From an uncultured Pelagibacteraceae bacterium (GTDB lineage: Bacteria > Pseudomonadota > Alphaproteobacteria > Pelagibacterales > Pelagibacteraceae): a DNA stretch of 57,937 bases. Shown piece after piece: positions 35,854 to 45,728 of this stretch (positions are counted from its first letter, which is position 1; each line of letters starts with the position of its first letter). The notes under the pieces were generated by a model. It was not told the origin of the DNA and made no database searches. It was given only the letters and a program-made list of their open reading frames with translations. The stretch lies in the NCBI GenBank assembly GCA_902635685.1, contig CACPOY010000003.1, positions 80,557 to 138,493 of the forward strand, in the 5' to 3' direction. Made by a program: the position numbers and the translations under genes.

Positions 35854-36656
35854 TAAAGTACGTCTTCAAGGTCATCTTCGTCCTGAATTTTGTCCTTTTC
35901 ATGTTTTTTTTTAATTTTTTGATAATGAAAATAGCTTACTGGTAACAAAATTAAATAAACTAAAGTGCTAATTGCTATTACGTTAAAAGTATAGATCAGC
36001 AATAGTCCAAAAAATAAAACAATCCCAAATAATAAAAATATTGTAGTTCTTCGTGGTATAACTATCTTTTTAAAAGAGTAACTTGGAAATTTACTTATTA
36101 GTAAAAAAGATGTTACAACAAAAAATATTGGAACAATTAAATCATAGTTTAATTTTATAAAATTAAATCCACTTAAGCTTACAATCAGTGGAGTCAAAAC
36201 TAAAATTCCACCTGCTGGTGATGGAACTCCTTCAAAAAAATTATCCCTCCAAGAGGGTTCTTGATTTGAATTAACATTAAATCTTGCTAGCCTCAATGCT
36301 ACGCAAATTACAAATACTAAACAAAGTAACCAGCCAAAACGACCTAATGAATTTAATTTCCAAAAATACATTATAAAAGCTGGAGCAACACCAAAACTAA
36401 TCATATCTGTAAGTGAGTCTAGTTCTTTACCAACTTTTGATGTACCTTTAATCAACCTAGCAATCCTTCCATCAAGACCATCAATTAAAGCGGCAAAAAT
36501 AATTGCTATTATAGCGAATTCAAATCTTCCATCTAAAGCAAATCTAATTGATGTTAAACCTATGCAAACACCAATCAAGGTAAGCATATTTGGCAAAATC
36601 ATTCTGGCTTTTTTTTTATCTGCCACTAATTTCAAATTATTTTTTGGTTGTTCCAT
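35853..36656 (-). CDS. pssA: CDP-diacylglycerol-serine O-phosphatidyltransferase
   Basis: This membrane enzyme makes phosphatidylserine from CDP-diacylglycerol and serine. The CDP-alcohol phosphotransferase motif DGLDGRIARLIKGTSKVGKE, followed by LDSLTD, supplies all the catalytic Asp residues (about residues 60-85). Six or more helices follow; the soluble C-terminus is acidic and basic. The psd gene lies upstream with one base between the stop and this start, so the two steps to phosphatidylethanolamine form one operon psd-pssA. Confidence 0.94.
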   Translation of the reverse strand: MEQPKNNLKLVADKKKARMILPNMLTLIGVCIGLTSIRFALDGRFEFAIIAIIFAALIDGLDGRIARLIKGTSKVGKELDSLTDMISFGVAPAFIMYFWKLNSLGRFGWLLCLVFVICVALRLARFNVNSNQEPSWRDNFFEGVPSPAGGILVLTPLIVSLSGFNFIKLNYDLIVPIFFVVTSFLLISKFPSYSFKKIVIPRRTTIFLLFGIVLFFGLLLIYTFNVIAISTLVYLILLPVSYFHYQKIKKKHEKDKIQDEDDLEDVL

Positions 36657-36657
36657 G

Positions 36658-37305
36658 TTATTTCTTAGCTAATAACGTTTCACCTGAAATAGCTCTTTGA
36701 CCAACTTTTACTAATGGTTCATAATTTTCATAATATACGTCAGCTCTACTTCCAAATCTTATCATCCCAACTCTTTCCCCTTGTTTAAGTTCTTGATCTT
36801 TAGTCGCCTCACAAACAATTCTTCGAGCTACTAAACCAGCAATTTGGACTAAAATAATATCATTATTTTGATTGTCTTTAATTTTATAAAAATTTCTCTC
36901 ATTATCTTCGCTAGCTTTGTCTAAAGAAGCATTAAAAAATTTTCCGGGTTTATATAAGATTTCTTCAATTTTTCCAGCACAAGGAGTTCTATTTACATGA
37001 CAATCAAACACATTCATAAAGATACTTATTTTTCTAAATCTTTTATTTTCTAAGTTAAGCTCCTTTGGTCCATCTACCTCTTCAACTAAAATAACCTCTC
37101 CATCAGCTGGGCTAACCAGGTAATTATCATCATTAATGGTAATTCTTTCAGGATCTCTAAAAAAATAATAAACCCAAACTGTTAATAGAAGACCGAGTAA
37201 AGCTAAAAAATCACTAAAAATATAAAAGACTATTGTAATTATTCCAGAGATAACTAAAAACTTATAGCCTTCAACGTGAATTTTCGGAAATATCTTGCTA
37301 AACAT
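36658..37305 (-). CDS. psd: Phosphatidylserine decarboxylase, short type
   Basis: This 215-residue enzyme decarboxylates phosphatidylserine to phosphatidylethanolamine. It is the short, archaeal-type form common in alphaproteobacteria. The self-cleavage site is Gly-Ser in MIRFGSRADVYY (about residues 179-190), where the serine becomes the pyruvoyl group. Two N-terminal helices anchor it to the membrane. Further motifs are VSPADGEVILVEEV and MNVFDCHVNRTP with the catalytic His. pssA follows one base later. Confidence 0.94.
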   Translation of the reverse strand: MFSKIFPKIHVEGYKFLVISGIITIVFYIFSDFLALLGLLLTVWVYYFFRDPERITINDDNYLVSPADGEVILVEEVDGPKELNLENKRFRKISIFMNVFDCHVNRTPCAGKIEEILYKPGKFFNASLDKASEDNERNFYKIKDNQNNDIILVQIAGLVARRIVCEATKDQELKQGERVGMIRFGSRADVYYENYEPLVKVGQRAISGETLLAKK

Positions 37306-37381
37306 ATTCTTCTATTTGATAATTTTTCATTAATATGTATATAAAATCGCGAAATTCAATTAATAAGATATATATAAATAA

Positions 37382-38596
37382 GTGAGTAAAATTAACATTA
37401 AAAACCCTGTTGTTGAGTTAGATGGGGATGAGATGACTAGAATTATCTGGGAATTTATTAAAAATAAATTAATTCTCCCATATCTAAATCTTGGTATAGA
37501 ATATTACGACCTTGGTATGAAAAGCAGAGATAATACCAACGATCAAATTACAATAGACTCAGCAAACGCGATAAAAAAAATTGGGGTAGGCATAAAATGT
37601 GCAACCATAACACCTGATGAGGCAAGGGTGAAAGAGTTTGATTTAAAAAAAATGTGGAGATCTCCAAATGGTACTATCAGAAATATTATTGGTGGAACTG
37701 TTTTTAGAGAGCCAATAATTTGTTCAAATATTCCAAAATTAGTTCCATCATGGACTGACCCTGTTATAATTGGAAGACATGCTTTTGGTGATCAGTACCG
37801 TGCCACTGACTTTAAAGTTCCTGGAAAAGGAAAAATGGAAGTAAAATGGACTTCAGAGGATGGTAAAGATGAAATTAAATATGAAGTATTTAATTTTACT
37901 GGGCCTGGAGTTGCGTTATCAATGTATAATTTAGATAAATCAATAGAAGACTTTGCAAGATCTTGTTTTAGTTACGGGCTGATAAAAAAATGGCCTGTTT
38001 ATATGTCTACAAAAAATACTATTTTAAAAAAATATGACGGAAGATTTAAAGATATATTTCAAGAAGTTTTTGATAAAGAATATAAAAAAGATTTTGAGAA
38101 ACACAATTTAACCTACGAACATAGACTAATTGACGATATGGTAGCGTGTGCAATGAAATGGAGTGGAAAATATATTTGGGCTTGTAAAAATTATGATGGT
38201 GACGTTCAATCTGACACTATGGCCCAAGGCTATGGATCTTTAGGATTAATGACAAGTACATTGTTGACACCAGACGGGAAAATTATGGAAGCTGAGGCTG
38301 CACATGGGACTGTGACTAGACATTATCGTTTACACCAACAAGGAAAGGAAACTTCAACAAATCCGATCGCTTCGATATTTGCTTGGACTAGAGGTTTGGC
38401 TCATAGAGGTAAATTAGACAGAAATAATGAGTTAATAAAATTTGCGAATACTCTTGAACAAGTTTGTATTAATTGCGTTGAAAGTGGATCAATGACTAAA
38501 GACCTTGCAATATTAGTTGGTCCATCAAGTAAATATCTCACAACCAATCAATTTTTGGATGCAATTGATAATAATCTTAAGAAGAAATTAAATTAA
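37382..38596 (+). CDS. icd: Isocitrate dehydrogenase (NADP+)
   Basis: This 404-residue TCA-cycle enzyme oxidatively decarboxylates isocitrate to 2-oxoglutarate. Its sequence is the eukaryote-like homodimeric type: [16 protein letters not shown] at the start, [35 protein letters not shown] as substrate site and [12 protein letters not shown] with NADP-binding His/Arg near residue 310. The start is GTG at 37382. A TATATA at 37369-37374 lies seven bases before it, so the mRNA may be leaderless. It is convergent with alaS and overlaps it by nine bases. Confidence 0.95.
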   Translation: MSKINIKNPVVELDGDEMTRIIWEFIKNKLILPYLNLGIEYYDLGMKSRDNTNDQITIDSANAIKKIGVGIKCATITPDEARVKEFDLKKMWRSPNGTIRNIIGGTVFREPIICSNIPKLVPSWTDPVIIGRHAFGDQYRATDFKVPGKGKMEVKWTSEDGKDEIKYEVFNFTGPGVALSMYNLDKSIEDFARSCFSYGLIKKWPVYMSTKNTILKKYDGRFKDIFQEVFDKEYKKDFEKHNLTYEHRLIDDMVACAMKWSGKYIWACKNYDGDVQSDTMAQGYGSLGLMTSTLLTPDGKIMEAEAAHGTVTRHYRLHQQGKETSTNPIASIFAWTRGLAHRGKLDRNNELIKFANTLEQVCINCVESGSMTKDLAILVGPSSKYLTTNQFLDAIDNNLKKKLN

Positions 38597-41254
38597 AGAT
38601 TTAATTTTTTCAAAAGCCTCATCAATTTTGTTTTGGTCTTGTCCACCTGTTTGAGCAAAATCTTTTCTTCCACCACCACCTTTTCCACCAATGATCTCAG
38701 AACCTAATTTTACAAATTTTACCGCATCATATTTGTCAGTCAATTCATTAGTTATACCAACCCCTAAACCAACTTTACCATCACTACTTGCGAATATAAC
38801 TACAATACCTTCACCTAACTCTTTTTTACCACTATCAACTAATTTTCTTAAATCTTTTGGTGGCAAATCTTTAACTTTTTGAAATCTAACCTTAATTTTA
38901 TTGATTTCTTGATCTTTTATAATATTTTTTGTTTTATCTTTAAGAACTGAACTAACATTTAATTGTTCAAGCTGTCTGGTAAGATTCTTTATAAGTTCTT
39001 TAAGATCTTCATTTTCAATATTTGGTTTGCCTCCAAGCTTTATTATTTGAGCTGATAATTTTTTTATAGTCTCTTCATCTTTCTGAATTGATAATGATGA
39101 GATTTTTTCTTTATTTTTAATATATTCATCTAGTTGACTGTCTCTTAAAGCTTCTACCCTTCTTACTCCCGCAGCTATAGATGATTGACTTACTGTCTTA
39201 AATTTTCCAATATCTCCAGTATTTTTGACATGAGTACCTCCACATAATTCTGTTGAAAAATAAGCCTCTTTTTCTTTACCCATTGAAACTACACGAACTT
39301 CTTCACCATACTTTTCACCAAAAAAAGCTAGGGCACCTTTTTCAATAGCGGCTTTTGGTGTCATAATTCTTGTTGTTACCTCAGAACTATTTGAAACATA
39401 TTCATTAACTAACTTATCAATAGTCTCTAACTCCTCATTGGTAATTGGTTTCATATGACTAAAGTCAAATCTTAGTCTATCAGGTGCAACTAATGATCCT
39501 TTTTGCATAACATGTTTGCCTAAGGTTCTTCTTAGTGACTCGTGAAGCAAGTGAGTAGCAGAATGGTAAGCTTTTAAGTTATCTCTTCTCTCTATGTCTA
39601 TTTTCATTTCCACTACATCATTAATTTTTATTTCTCCAGTTTTCAAAGATCCGTAATGAACAAATAAGTCTCCAAGTTTTTTTTGTGTATCATCTACTTC
39701 AAAAACAGAATTACCAGAAACAATTGTACCTTTATCTCCAAGTTGTCCTCCTGATTCTCCATAAAACGGGGTTTGATTTGTAATGATCATTCCCTCTTGC
39801 CCAGATGATAAAGATTTTATTTCTTTGTTATCTTTAATTAAGTTTAATACAACACCCTCAGATTGATTAGACTCGTAACCTAAAAATTCTGTCGGACCAG
39901 TTTTGTCTTTAATTGAAAACCAAATTGCCTCTTCAGAACTATCTCCAGAACCTTTCCAGTTCTTTTTTGCAAGTTCTTTACTTTTTTTCATTAACTCATC
40001 AAATTTCTGATGATCAACTTTTAAGGACTTATTCTTTAAAATATCTTCAGTAAGATCTAATGGAAAACCATAAGTGTCATATAGTTTAAACGCAACATCA
40101 CCAGGTAAAACTTTATCGATTTTTGTAATTTCATCATTTAAAATTTTGATACCTCTATCAAGTAAAACTAAAAATTTTTCTTCTTCCATCCTTAAGGTTT
40201 CTTTAATTAACGATTGAGATCTTTCAAGCTCCGGGTAATTTCCTGACATTTCTTTTTTTAATGAGTCAAAAATTTTATAAAATATTGGATCTTTAGATCC
40301 TAACAAATGAGAATGTCTCATTCCTCTTCTCATAATTCTCCTAAGAACATATCCACGACCCTCATTGGAAGGTAAAACACCTTCTGCCAAAAGAAATGAA
40401 CTTGCTCTTAAGTGATCAGCAATTACTCTAAAACTCGATATATTTTTATCCTCTTGTTTAACTTTTGTTACCTCAGATATCGAACTTATTAATTTTTTAA
40501 AATGATCAGTTTGATAATTATCATGTGTACCTTGTAAAAGAGCTGCGATTCTCTCAAGTCCCATTCCTGTATCGACAGATGGTTTTGGTAAATCTATTCT
40601 TTTTTCTTTTGAAACTTGCTCATACTGCATAAAAACTAAATTCCAAATTTCAATAAAACGGTCTCCATCTTGATCTTTGGTTCCTGGTAATCCACCTTTT
40701 AAATGATCACCATGATCGTAAAATATTTCTGAACATGGACCGCAGGGACCAGTTTCACCCATTGACCAAAAGTTATCTGATGTTGAAATTCTTATAATTC
40801 TATCATCACTAAAACCCGCTATTTTTTTCCAAAAATTAAAAGCCTCATCATCTTTATGAAAAACAGTTACATAAAGTCTGTTTTTATCTAAACCAAAATC
40901 TTTAGTGATTAAATTCCATGCGAGCTCAATTCCCCTTTCTTTAAAATAGTCCCCAAAAGAAAAGTTTCCCAACATTTCAAAGAATGTATGATGTCTTGGA
41001 GTGTAACCAACGTTTTCTAAGTCATTATGTTTACCACCCGCTCTAACACATTTTTGAGAGGTGGTTGCTCTTTGATAATCTCTTTTCTCTAAACCGGTAA
41101 ATACGTTCTTGAACTGAACCATTCCAGAATTGGCAAACATCAATGTGGGATCGTTATTTGGAACTAAATTACTAGAATCAACAATCTTATGATCATTTTT
41201 CTCGAAGTATCTAAGAAAGGTGCTTCTTATTTCATTTAATGATTTGTCCGCCAT
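38588..41254 (-). CDS. alaS: Alanyl-tRNA synthetase
   Basis: This 888-residue class II synthetase charges tRNA-Ala. The full domain set is present: catalytic core ([33 protein letters not shown]), editing domain with the zinc-site [29 protein letters not shown], and the C-terminal oligomerisation domain ending [15 protein letters not shown]. It lies about 100 bases downstream of recA, beyond a terminator hairpin, and may have its own promoter in 41255-41304. Confidence 0.97.
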   Translation of the reverse strand: MADKSLNEIRSTFLRYFEKNDHKIVDSSNLVPNNDPTLMFANSGMVQFKNVFTGLEKRDYQRATTSQKCVRAGGKHNDLENVGYTPRHHTFFEMLGNFSFGDYFKERGIELAWNLITKDFGLDKNRLYVTVFHKDDEAFNFWKKIAGFSDDRIIRISTSDNFWSMGETGPCGPCSEIFYDHGDHLKGGLPGTKDQDGDRFIEIWNLVFMQYEQVSKEKRIDLPKPSVDTGMGLERIAALLQGTHDNYQTDHFKKLISSISEVTKVKQEDKNISSFRVIADHLRASSFLLAEGVLPSNEGRGYVLRRIMRRGMRHSHLLGSKDPIFYKIFDSLKKEMSGNYPELERSQSLIKETLRMEEEKFLVLLDRGIKILNDEITKIDKVLPGDVAFKLYDTYGFPLDLTEDILKNKSLKVDHQKFDELMKKSKELAKKNWKGSGDSSEEAIWFSIKDKTGPTEFLGYESNQSEGVVLNLIKDNKEIKSLSSGQEGMIITNQTPFYGESGGQLGDKGTIVSGNSVFEVDDTQKKLGDLFVHYGSLKTGEIKINDVVEMKIDIERRDNLKAYHSATHLLHESLRRTLGKHVMQKGSLVAPDRLRFDFSHMKPITNEELETIDKLVNEYVSNSSEVTTRIMTPKAAIEKGALAFFGEKYGEEVRVVSMGKEKEAYFSTELCGGTHVKNTGDIGKFKTVSQSSIAAGVRRVEALRDSQLDEYIKNKEKISSLSIQKDEETIKKLSAQIIKLGGKPNIENEDLKELIKNLTRQLEQLNVSSVLKDKTKNIIKDQEINKIKVRFQKVKDLPPKDLRKLVDSGKKELGEGIVVIFASSDGKVGLGVGITNELTDKYDAVKFVKLGSEIIGGKGGGGRKDFAQTGGQDQNKIDEAFEKIKSLI

Positions 41255-41304
41255 ATTTTTAAAATACAGCTTTTTTGTTCTATGTCTAGATAACGAAAAG
41301 GGGG

Positions 41305-41329
41305 AAAGGCGCTTGTAGCAAGCGCCTTT
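41305..41329 (-). terminator. Intrinsic terminator after recA
   Basis: A perfect stem, AAAGGCGCTT (41305-41314) with AAGCGCCTTT (41320-41329), extends by a G-C pair to a three-base loop. It stands 24 bases after the recA stop on the minus strand and is followed by CCCCCTTTTCG. The T run is short and offset, but the GC-rich stem is striking against the AT-rich background. Confidence 0.8.
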
Positions 41330-41353
41330 ATAATTTAAAGATGACCTTTAATT

Positions 41354-42502
41354 CTAGTTCTTTTTTGAAGGAGCAGTCTCTTTTGCAGCCTCTTCTTTCT
41401 CGGCTACTTTCTTCTCCTTTTCAATTTTTTCTGGACTTAATGGATTTCCTTCAATTTTCTTTGAAATCACACCAGCTTTTTCTCTAATTGCCATTTCTAT
41501 TTCTGCAGCAACTTTAGGGTTTTGTGCGAGATAAGTTTTTGCATTTTCTCTACCTTGTCCGATTTTCTCACCTTTATAAGCATACCAAGCTCCTGATTTT
41601 TCTATGATATCAGCTTTAGCACCTAGATCGACTAACTCACCCATTTTGCTAATACCTCTTCCATACATCAAATCAAACTCGACAACTTTAAATGGTGGCG
41701 CAACTTTATTCTTAACTACTTTTACTCTTGTAGTATTTCCGATAATTTCATCTTTATCTTTGATGGCACCAATTCTTCTAATGTCCATTCTTACAGATGA
41801 ATAAAACTTAAGTGCATTTCCTCCTGATGTTGTTTCAGGACTTCCAAACATAACTCCAATTTTCATTCTAATTTGGTTAATGAAAATCATCATTGTGTTT
41901 GTATTAGAGATTGAACCAGTTAATTTTCTTAAAGCTTGACTCATTAATCTTGATTGAAGACCAACATGGTGATCACCCATCTCACCTTCAATTTCAGCTT
42001 TTGGAGTTAAAGCTGCAACAGAATCAATTACGATAACTGAAATAGAGCCTGATTTTACTAGTGTATCAGCAATTTCTAAAGCTTGTTCACCAGCATCTGG
42101 TTGTGAAATTAAAAGCTCCTCAGTATTAACACCTAATTTTTTTGCATAAACTGGATCTAAAGCATGCTCTGCATCAACGAATGCACAAATTCCGCCCGCT
42201 TTTTGAGCTTCAGCAACTACTTGTAATGCTAATGTTGTTTTTCCTGAAGACTCTGGTCCATAAACTTCAATAATTCTTCCTTTTGGTAATCCACCTATTC
42301 CTAAAGCTAGATCTAAACTCAAAGAACCTGTAGATATTGACTCAATATCCATAGCTCTTTTTTCACCAAGCTTCATAACTGAACCTTTTCCAAAGTTGTC
42401 TGTTATTTGACTTATTGCAGCATCTAATGCTTTGTTTTTTTCTTTAATATCCATTTCTTGATCTTTAGTAGATTTAACTACCTTTAGGTTATTTTTCGTC
42501 AT
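41354..42502 (-). CDS. recA: RecA recombinase
   Basis: RecA pairs homologous DNA and, as a filament, stimulates self-cleavage of LexA and UmuD. This 382-residue protein has the Walker A motif GPESSGKTT, the [20 protein letters not shown] segment and the L2 loop [19 protein letters not shown]. An N-terminal extension of about 25 residues and a Lys/Glu/Ala-rich C-terminal tail flank the core. An SOS-box-like site lies in its promoter, and a terminator hairpin follows. Confidence 0.97.
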   Translation of the reverse strand: MTKNNLKVVKSTKDQEMDIKEKNKALDAAISQITDNFGKGSVMKLGEKRAMDIESISTGSLSLDLALGIGGLPKGRIIEVYGPESSGKTTLALQVVAEAQKAGGICAFVDAEHALDPVYAKKLGVNTEELLISQPDAGEQALEIADTLVKSGSISVIVIDSVAALTPKAEIEGEMGDHHVGLQSRLMSQALRKLTGSISNTNTMMIFINQIRMKIGVMFGSPETTSGGNALKFYSSVRMDIRRIGAIKDKDEIIGNTTRVKVVKNKVAPPFKVVEFDLMYGRGISKMGELVDLGAKADIIEKSGAWYAYKGEKIGQGRENAKTYLAQNPKVAAEIEMAIREKAGVISKKIEGNPLSPEKIEKEKKVAEKEEAAKETAPSKKN

Positions 42503-42548
42503 TTTTAGCCCTTTTTTTTAATTTTTTTTACACTCGAATCATAAAATA

Positions 42549-42576
42549 AATGTACACATTTTGTTCTCATTGGCAA
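42549..42576 (-). promoter_or_regulatory. recA promoter with SOS box between -35 and -10
   Basis: On the minus strand TTGCCA (42576-42571) and TACATT (42554-42549) form a promoter with a 16-base spacer. The spacer holds GAAC-N7-GTAC (42566-42552), one base from the alphaproteobacterial LexA site GAACN7GAAC (same as GTTCN7GTTC on the other strand). It shares GAACAAAA with the perfect box at umuD. An inverted repeat (42573-42595) overlaps the -35; it lacks a following T run, so it is not a convincing tolC terminator. Confidence 0.65.
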
Positions 42577-42610
42577 GATCTATTTTAAATCTTGCAAAAA
42601 AGGTCAATAC

Positions 42611-43906
42611 TTATTGGATTTTTAGATAATCACTTGTCAATAAACCGACTGATCTTAAAAGATTAAACTGTGAAAGAATATAATTTCTTTCAGAATCAGC
42701 TAATGAAATCTGAGCATTTAATAGTAACGAATTAGACTGAATGACCTCTAATGTTGTTCTATCAGAACCACTATTATATTCAGCAACAATACCCTCGTTT
42801 GCTATTTCAGCAGCATCTACCTGAGCTCGAACTGAATTTAGTAAACTTTGATTTGATTGATATGATGACCAAGCGCTAGCAACATCTGTTTGATTTTTTT
42901 TGATAGAGTTATCTAATAATAATCTTTTTTGTAATTCAGCACTTTTATTTTTATTTAGATTTGCATAATTTTTTCCCCCAGAAAAGAAAGGCCAAGTTAC
43001 AGTTGCTTTTAACACATCTTTTTCCTTTTCATCAACTGTCGAACTTGAGTCTTCCGATTTTGATCTGTCAAAAGATAATTTAGCTGTTGGAGCTAAATCG
43101 GATCTAGCACTAATCGTATCTTTTTTTGATTGCTGATAATCAAGTTTTGCGATGATTAAATCAGGATTATTTTTTTTTGAAATACTAATTGCATCATTCA
43201 ATTGATTTGGTAAATTTAAATCAAAAATTGAACTTTTATCTAAACTTTCAATATCATTTAATTCTCCAATTATATTTTCATAATTTAATCTACTAGTTAA
43301 GAGTTCATTCTCTGCTTGGATTAATTTAGCTTGAGCTCCTGCCAATGATGACTCTGACTGAGCGACATCAGATAAGGATATATTTCCTCTTTCTAGTCTT
43401 ATTCTGTCAGTCTCGACTTGTCTTTCTAACAAATTTACATTTGATGAATTAATAACAAATTTTTCTTTAGAGGAAATTAGTCCTGTGTAGGCCTCTACAG
43501 CTTTATATAAGATATCTTGTTCTTTTTTCTTAAGTTTTGCTTTAGCTAAATCAATTCCAATTTTACTTTTTGATAATTCAGCACCCCTTCCAAAATCAAT
43601 AAGAGTTTGTGTTACTTTAATAGATTTTGTTTCAGGGTCGACATCAGTAATAGTAGCATTTGAACCATCTCTATTAGTAAGTTTTTCTGTGTCCTCCTCA
43701 CTTTTACTGCCCTCTAAAGTAATTGATGGAAGATAGGAGCTTATCGAAATTTTGTACTCTTCCTCGGAAATATTGATACTTTCTCTTTCTGCATTTAATT
43801 CTGGATTATTTTCATAAGCTCTTTTCAAAGCAGAATTAAAACTTTCTGCGAGAGCAGGACTACAAGAAAAAGCAAAGATCAAAATAAATTTTAAAAAAAA
43901 TTTCAT
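42611..43906 (-). CDS. tolC: TolC-family outer-membrane efflux protein
   Basis: This 431-residue outer-membrane channel subunit serves type I secretion or tripartite efflux. A signal peptide (residues 1-20, ALA-E) precedes two repeats of long helices and short beta hairpins, such as ALKRAYENNPELNAER, VTQTLIDFGRGAELSKSKIG and VTWPFFSGGKNYANLNKNKS. It is the last gene of a unit cupin-Gfa-kinase-tolC, overlapping the kinase gene by one base. No inner-membrane pump or adaptor is encoded nearby. Confidence 0.9.
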   Translation of the reverse strand: MKFFLKFILIFAFSCSPALAESFNSALKRAYENNPELNAERESINISEEEYKISISSYLPSITLEGSKSEEDTEKLTNRDGSNATITDVDPETKSIKVTQTLIDFGRGAELSKSKIGIDLAKAKLKKKEQDILYKAVEAYTGLISSKEKFVINSSNVNLLERQVETDRIRLERGNISLSDVAQSESSLAGAQAKLIQAENELLTSRLNYENIIGELNDIESLDKSSIFDLNLPNQLNDAISISKKNNPDLIIAKLDYQQSKKDTISARSDLAPTAKLSFDRSKSEDSSSTVDEKEKDVLKATVTWPFFSGGKNYANLNKNKSAELQKRLLLDNSIKKNQTDVASAWSSYQSNQSLLNSVRAQVDAAEIANEGIVAEYNSGSDRTTLEVIQSNSLLLNAQISLADSERNYILSQFNLLRSVGLLTSDYLKIQ

Positions 43907-44826
43907 TATTTTTTATATACAGCAGATTTAATTTGATGGTTACTATTTAAATTGAATATTACTGATGCATATTTAGGCATATTTCTAAACATATTTTGAG
44001 TAATTCTTTGATAAGTTTGCATAAAATTTAATATATCTCCTCTACTCATTATTTTTGATTTTACTTTGCTTTGAACCCAAAGTTTCCTCTCTTGTTTTAA
44101 TCTCCATTTTTGTAACAAACTAAAATTTTTTGCTTTTAGATAAACTAAGCAATTTAATTGTGAATATAAATTTTTATATTTTGATTTTAATTGGTTGTTA
44201 ACATATTTTCTCCAAATCTGTTTTTGGTCTTTTGCCTTTTCCAATGAATTAATTGTTTTCTTTAAAGTATTATTTTTTTCTGATTTTGCACCAACACACC
44301 ATCCCTCAAAAATAATTACATCTGGTCTCTTTTTTAAATCGTACCATTTCTTTTTATTATACCTGTCGTCAATAGCTTTATTAAATGTTGGTAATTTTAA
44401 TCTATTGAATTTCTTATTTTTTGATTTTCTGAAAAAATTCAGCATCATATTAATGTCATGTGTTCCTGGTACACCTCTAGTTAAAAGCATAGGATGAACT
44501 CTTTTTGATAAATTTATTCGCTCTTTTCTTGTTTTATAGAAGTCATCTATTGAAATTCTAAAAACATTTAATTTAAAGTATTTTGTTAATATAATTTTGA
44601 TTAAAGAACTAATTGTAGTTTTACCAGTTCCTTGACCTCCTGCTAATCCTACAAAATACGGTTTTTTTTTATCAGCTTTTTTACTGATCCAAAAACATAA
44701 AGGAATTAAGAAAGATTTAATCATTCTCTCTTTATTTTTAAATTTATCGGCTTTTGTCTCTTGGGACTTAATGAACTTTAGACAATCTTTTTTTACCTTA
44801 CCAAAGCATAAACTAAATTGTTGCAT
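43906..44826 (-). CDS. P-loop kinase, D-glycerate 3-kinase-like
   Basis: This 306-residue P-loop kinase resembles plant-type D-glycerate 3-kinase (GLYK) and yeast Tda10. The Walker A motif is GGQGTGKT at residues 63-70. ISIDDFYKTRKERI supplies the catalytic Asp pair, GVPGTHDI is a family signature, and VIIFEGWCVGAK forms the Walker-B-like strand. D-glycerate phosphorylation would feed glyoxylate- or glycine-derived carbon into 3-phosphoglycerate. Uridine-kinase-like paralogues share the fold, so the substrate is likely but not certain. It starts five bases after the Gfa-like gene and overlaps tolC by one base. Confidence 0.78.
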   Translation of the reverse strand: MQQFSLCFGKVKKDCLKFIKSQETKADKFKNKERMIKSFLIPLCFWISKKADKKKPYFVGLAGGQGTGKTTISSLIKIILTKYFKLNVFRISIDDFYKTRKERINLSKRVHPMLLTRGVPGTHDINMMLNFFRKSKNKKFNRLKLPTFNKAIDDRYNKKKWYDLKKRPDVIIFEGWCVGAKSEKNNTLKKTINSLEKAKDQKQIWRKYVNNQLKSKYKNLYSQLNCLVYLKAKNFSLLQKWRLKQERKLWVQSKVKSKIMSRGDILNFMQTYQRITQNMFRNMPKYASVIFNLNSNHQIKSAVYKK

Positions 44827-44831
44827 GAAAA

Positions 44832-45206
44832 TTATTTTTTATCTAAAGGATGATTTTGACCATCGTTTACTGGCACATCTTTCATATCAAAAGTATTTAT
44901 TTCATCAATACACCCAACATTAAATCCTGTCATAGCTGGATTGATTCTTGGATTATGATGAGTATAAATTCCACAATCAGAACAGAAGTAATGCTTAGCA
45001 ACTTTTGAATGGAACTGATAGAGTTTTAATTTATCTTCGCCTTTAATAATTTTGAAATCTTCATTTTTTACCATCGACATAATTGCTCCTTTTCTTTTGC
45101 AAATCGAACAATTACATTTTATTAACTTAGCTAAGTCTCCCTCTAAATTTATTTCAGCTTCTATAGCACCACAATGACAAGATAGTTTTTTCACTACTCT
45201 CCCCAT
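44832..45206 (-). CDS. GFA-family zinc protein
   Basis: This 124-residue protein belongs to the glutathione-dependent formaldehyde-activating (Gfa) family with the Mss4-like zinc fold. Three cysteine motifs are present: LSCHCGA (residues 9-15), CNCSICKRKG and YFCSDCGIYTHH. Gfa of Paracoccus was proposed to speed formation of S-hydroxymethylglutathione, though that role is debated for the family at large. It overlaps the cupin gene by 13 bases, so the two are co-translated. The glutathione genes gshAB are elsewhere in this window. Confidence 0.85.
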   Translation of the reverse strand: MGRVVKKLSCHCGAIEAEINLEGDLAKLIKCNCSICKRKGAIMSMVKNEDFKIIKGEDKLKLYQFHSKVAKHYFCSDCGIYTHHNPRINPAMTGFNVGCIDEINTFDMKDVPVNDGQNHPLDKK

Positions 45207-45544
45207 TTTCCATGAAACTCATAAACTACCGCTGGTTTATCACCTACTACCCAACCATCATGACCCGGTTCTATTGAATACGCATCACCAGCTTTATAAG
45301 TTAATTCAGTTCCATCATCATGCTTTGCGCAGACTGCTCCTGAAACAATTACACCAAGATGTTTTGCTTTACAGCTATCTGTGCCAACTGTTGGCTTAAT
45401 GTCTTGTGACCATTTCCAGCCTGGTTGTAAAACTAATCTTATAACTCTTTGGTCTCCTACTTTCACAATATCTATCTTGGCATTTTTAAAATTCGTGTTG
45501 CTTTCGTCTGGGTTATCAAAAGTTTTGACTTCAATTGAACTCAT
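45194..45544 (-). CDS. Small cupin-domain protein
   Basis: This 116-residue single-domain cupin has the beta-barrel pattern LVLQPGWKWSQDIKP, KHLGVIVSGAVCAKHDDGTE and AGDAYSIEPGHDGWVVGD. Only one or two of the usual metal-site His residues (His57 and His94) are evident, so it may bind a ligand rather than be an enzyme. An AAGGAG ribosome site precedes the ATG. It heads the cupin-Gfa-kinase-tolC unit. Function is unknown. Confidence 0.8.
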   Translation of the reverse strand: MSSIEVKTFDNPDESNTNFKNAKIDIVKVGDQRVIRLVLQPGWKWSQDIKPTVGTDSCKAKHLGVIVSGAVCAKHDDGTELTYKAGDAYSIEPGHDGWVVGDKPAVVYEFHGKWGE

Positions 45545-45622
45545 TATTTTTCTCCTTTTATAATTAAATCAGAATTTAAAACTATCCTTGGTTGAAGTTA
45601 TCCACAAGTATACAAAATATAG

Positions 45623-45658
45623 TTTTGATGTTCATGTTTTGATTCACTTTTGATTCAA
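45623..45658 (+). repeat. Short direct repeats upstream of umuD
   Basis: TTTTGATTCAC (45637-45647) is followed directly by TTTTGATTCAA (45648-45658). A partial copy, TTTTGATG, stands at 45623-45630. The copies are 11 to 14 bases apart, about one helical turn, so a protein could bind them side by side. They lie 24 bases upstream of the candidate -35. Confidence 0.55.
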
Positions 45659-45681
45659 TTACGGACTCAAAATACAACCTC

Positions 45682-45728
45682 TTGCGTGCATTGTATAAAT
45701 GGGCTATAAATTAGAACAAAACAAGAAC
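45682..45728 (+). promoter_or_regulatory. umuDC promoter with perfect SOS box
   Basis: TTGCGT (45682-45687), a 17-base spacer and TATAAA (45705-45710) form the promoter. GAAC-AAAACAA-GAAC (45714-45728) exactly matches the alphaproteobacterial LexA site GAACN7GAAC, covers the predicted start near 45717 and ends at the ATG at 45729. This placement also decides the umuD start codon. Confidence 0.75.

Noticed and set aside
41255..41304. GAACAAAA octamer upstream of alaS as a third SOS box
   Set aside because: The second half-site reads CTGT instead of GAAC or GTAC, so only half of the box is present; likely chance in A-rich sequence.
42573..42595. Inverted repeat GCAAGAT/ATCTTGC as the tolC terminator
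   Set aside because: On the minus strand the T run precedes the stem instead of following it, and one arm overlaps the recA -35; kept only as part of the recA control region.
45699..45728. Upstream ATG that would lengthen UmuD by ten residues
   Set aside because: It lies before the predicted transcription start and would place the promoter -10 and the SOS box inside the gene; the shorter form fits E. coli UmuD numbering throughout.
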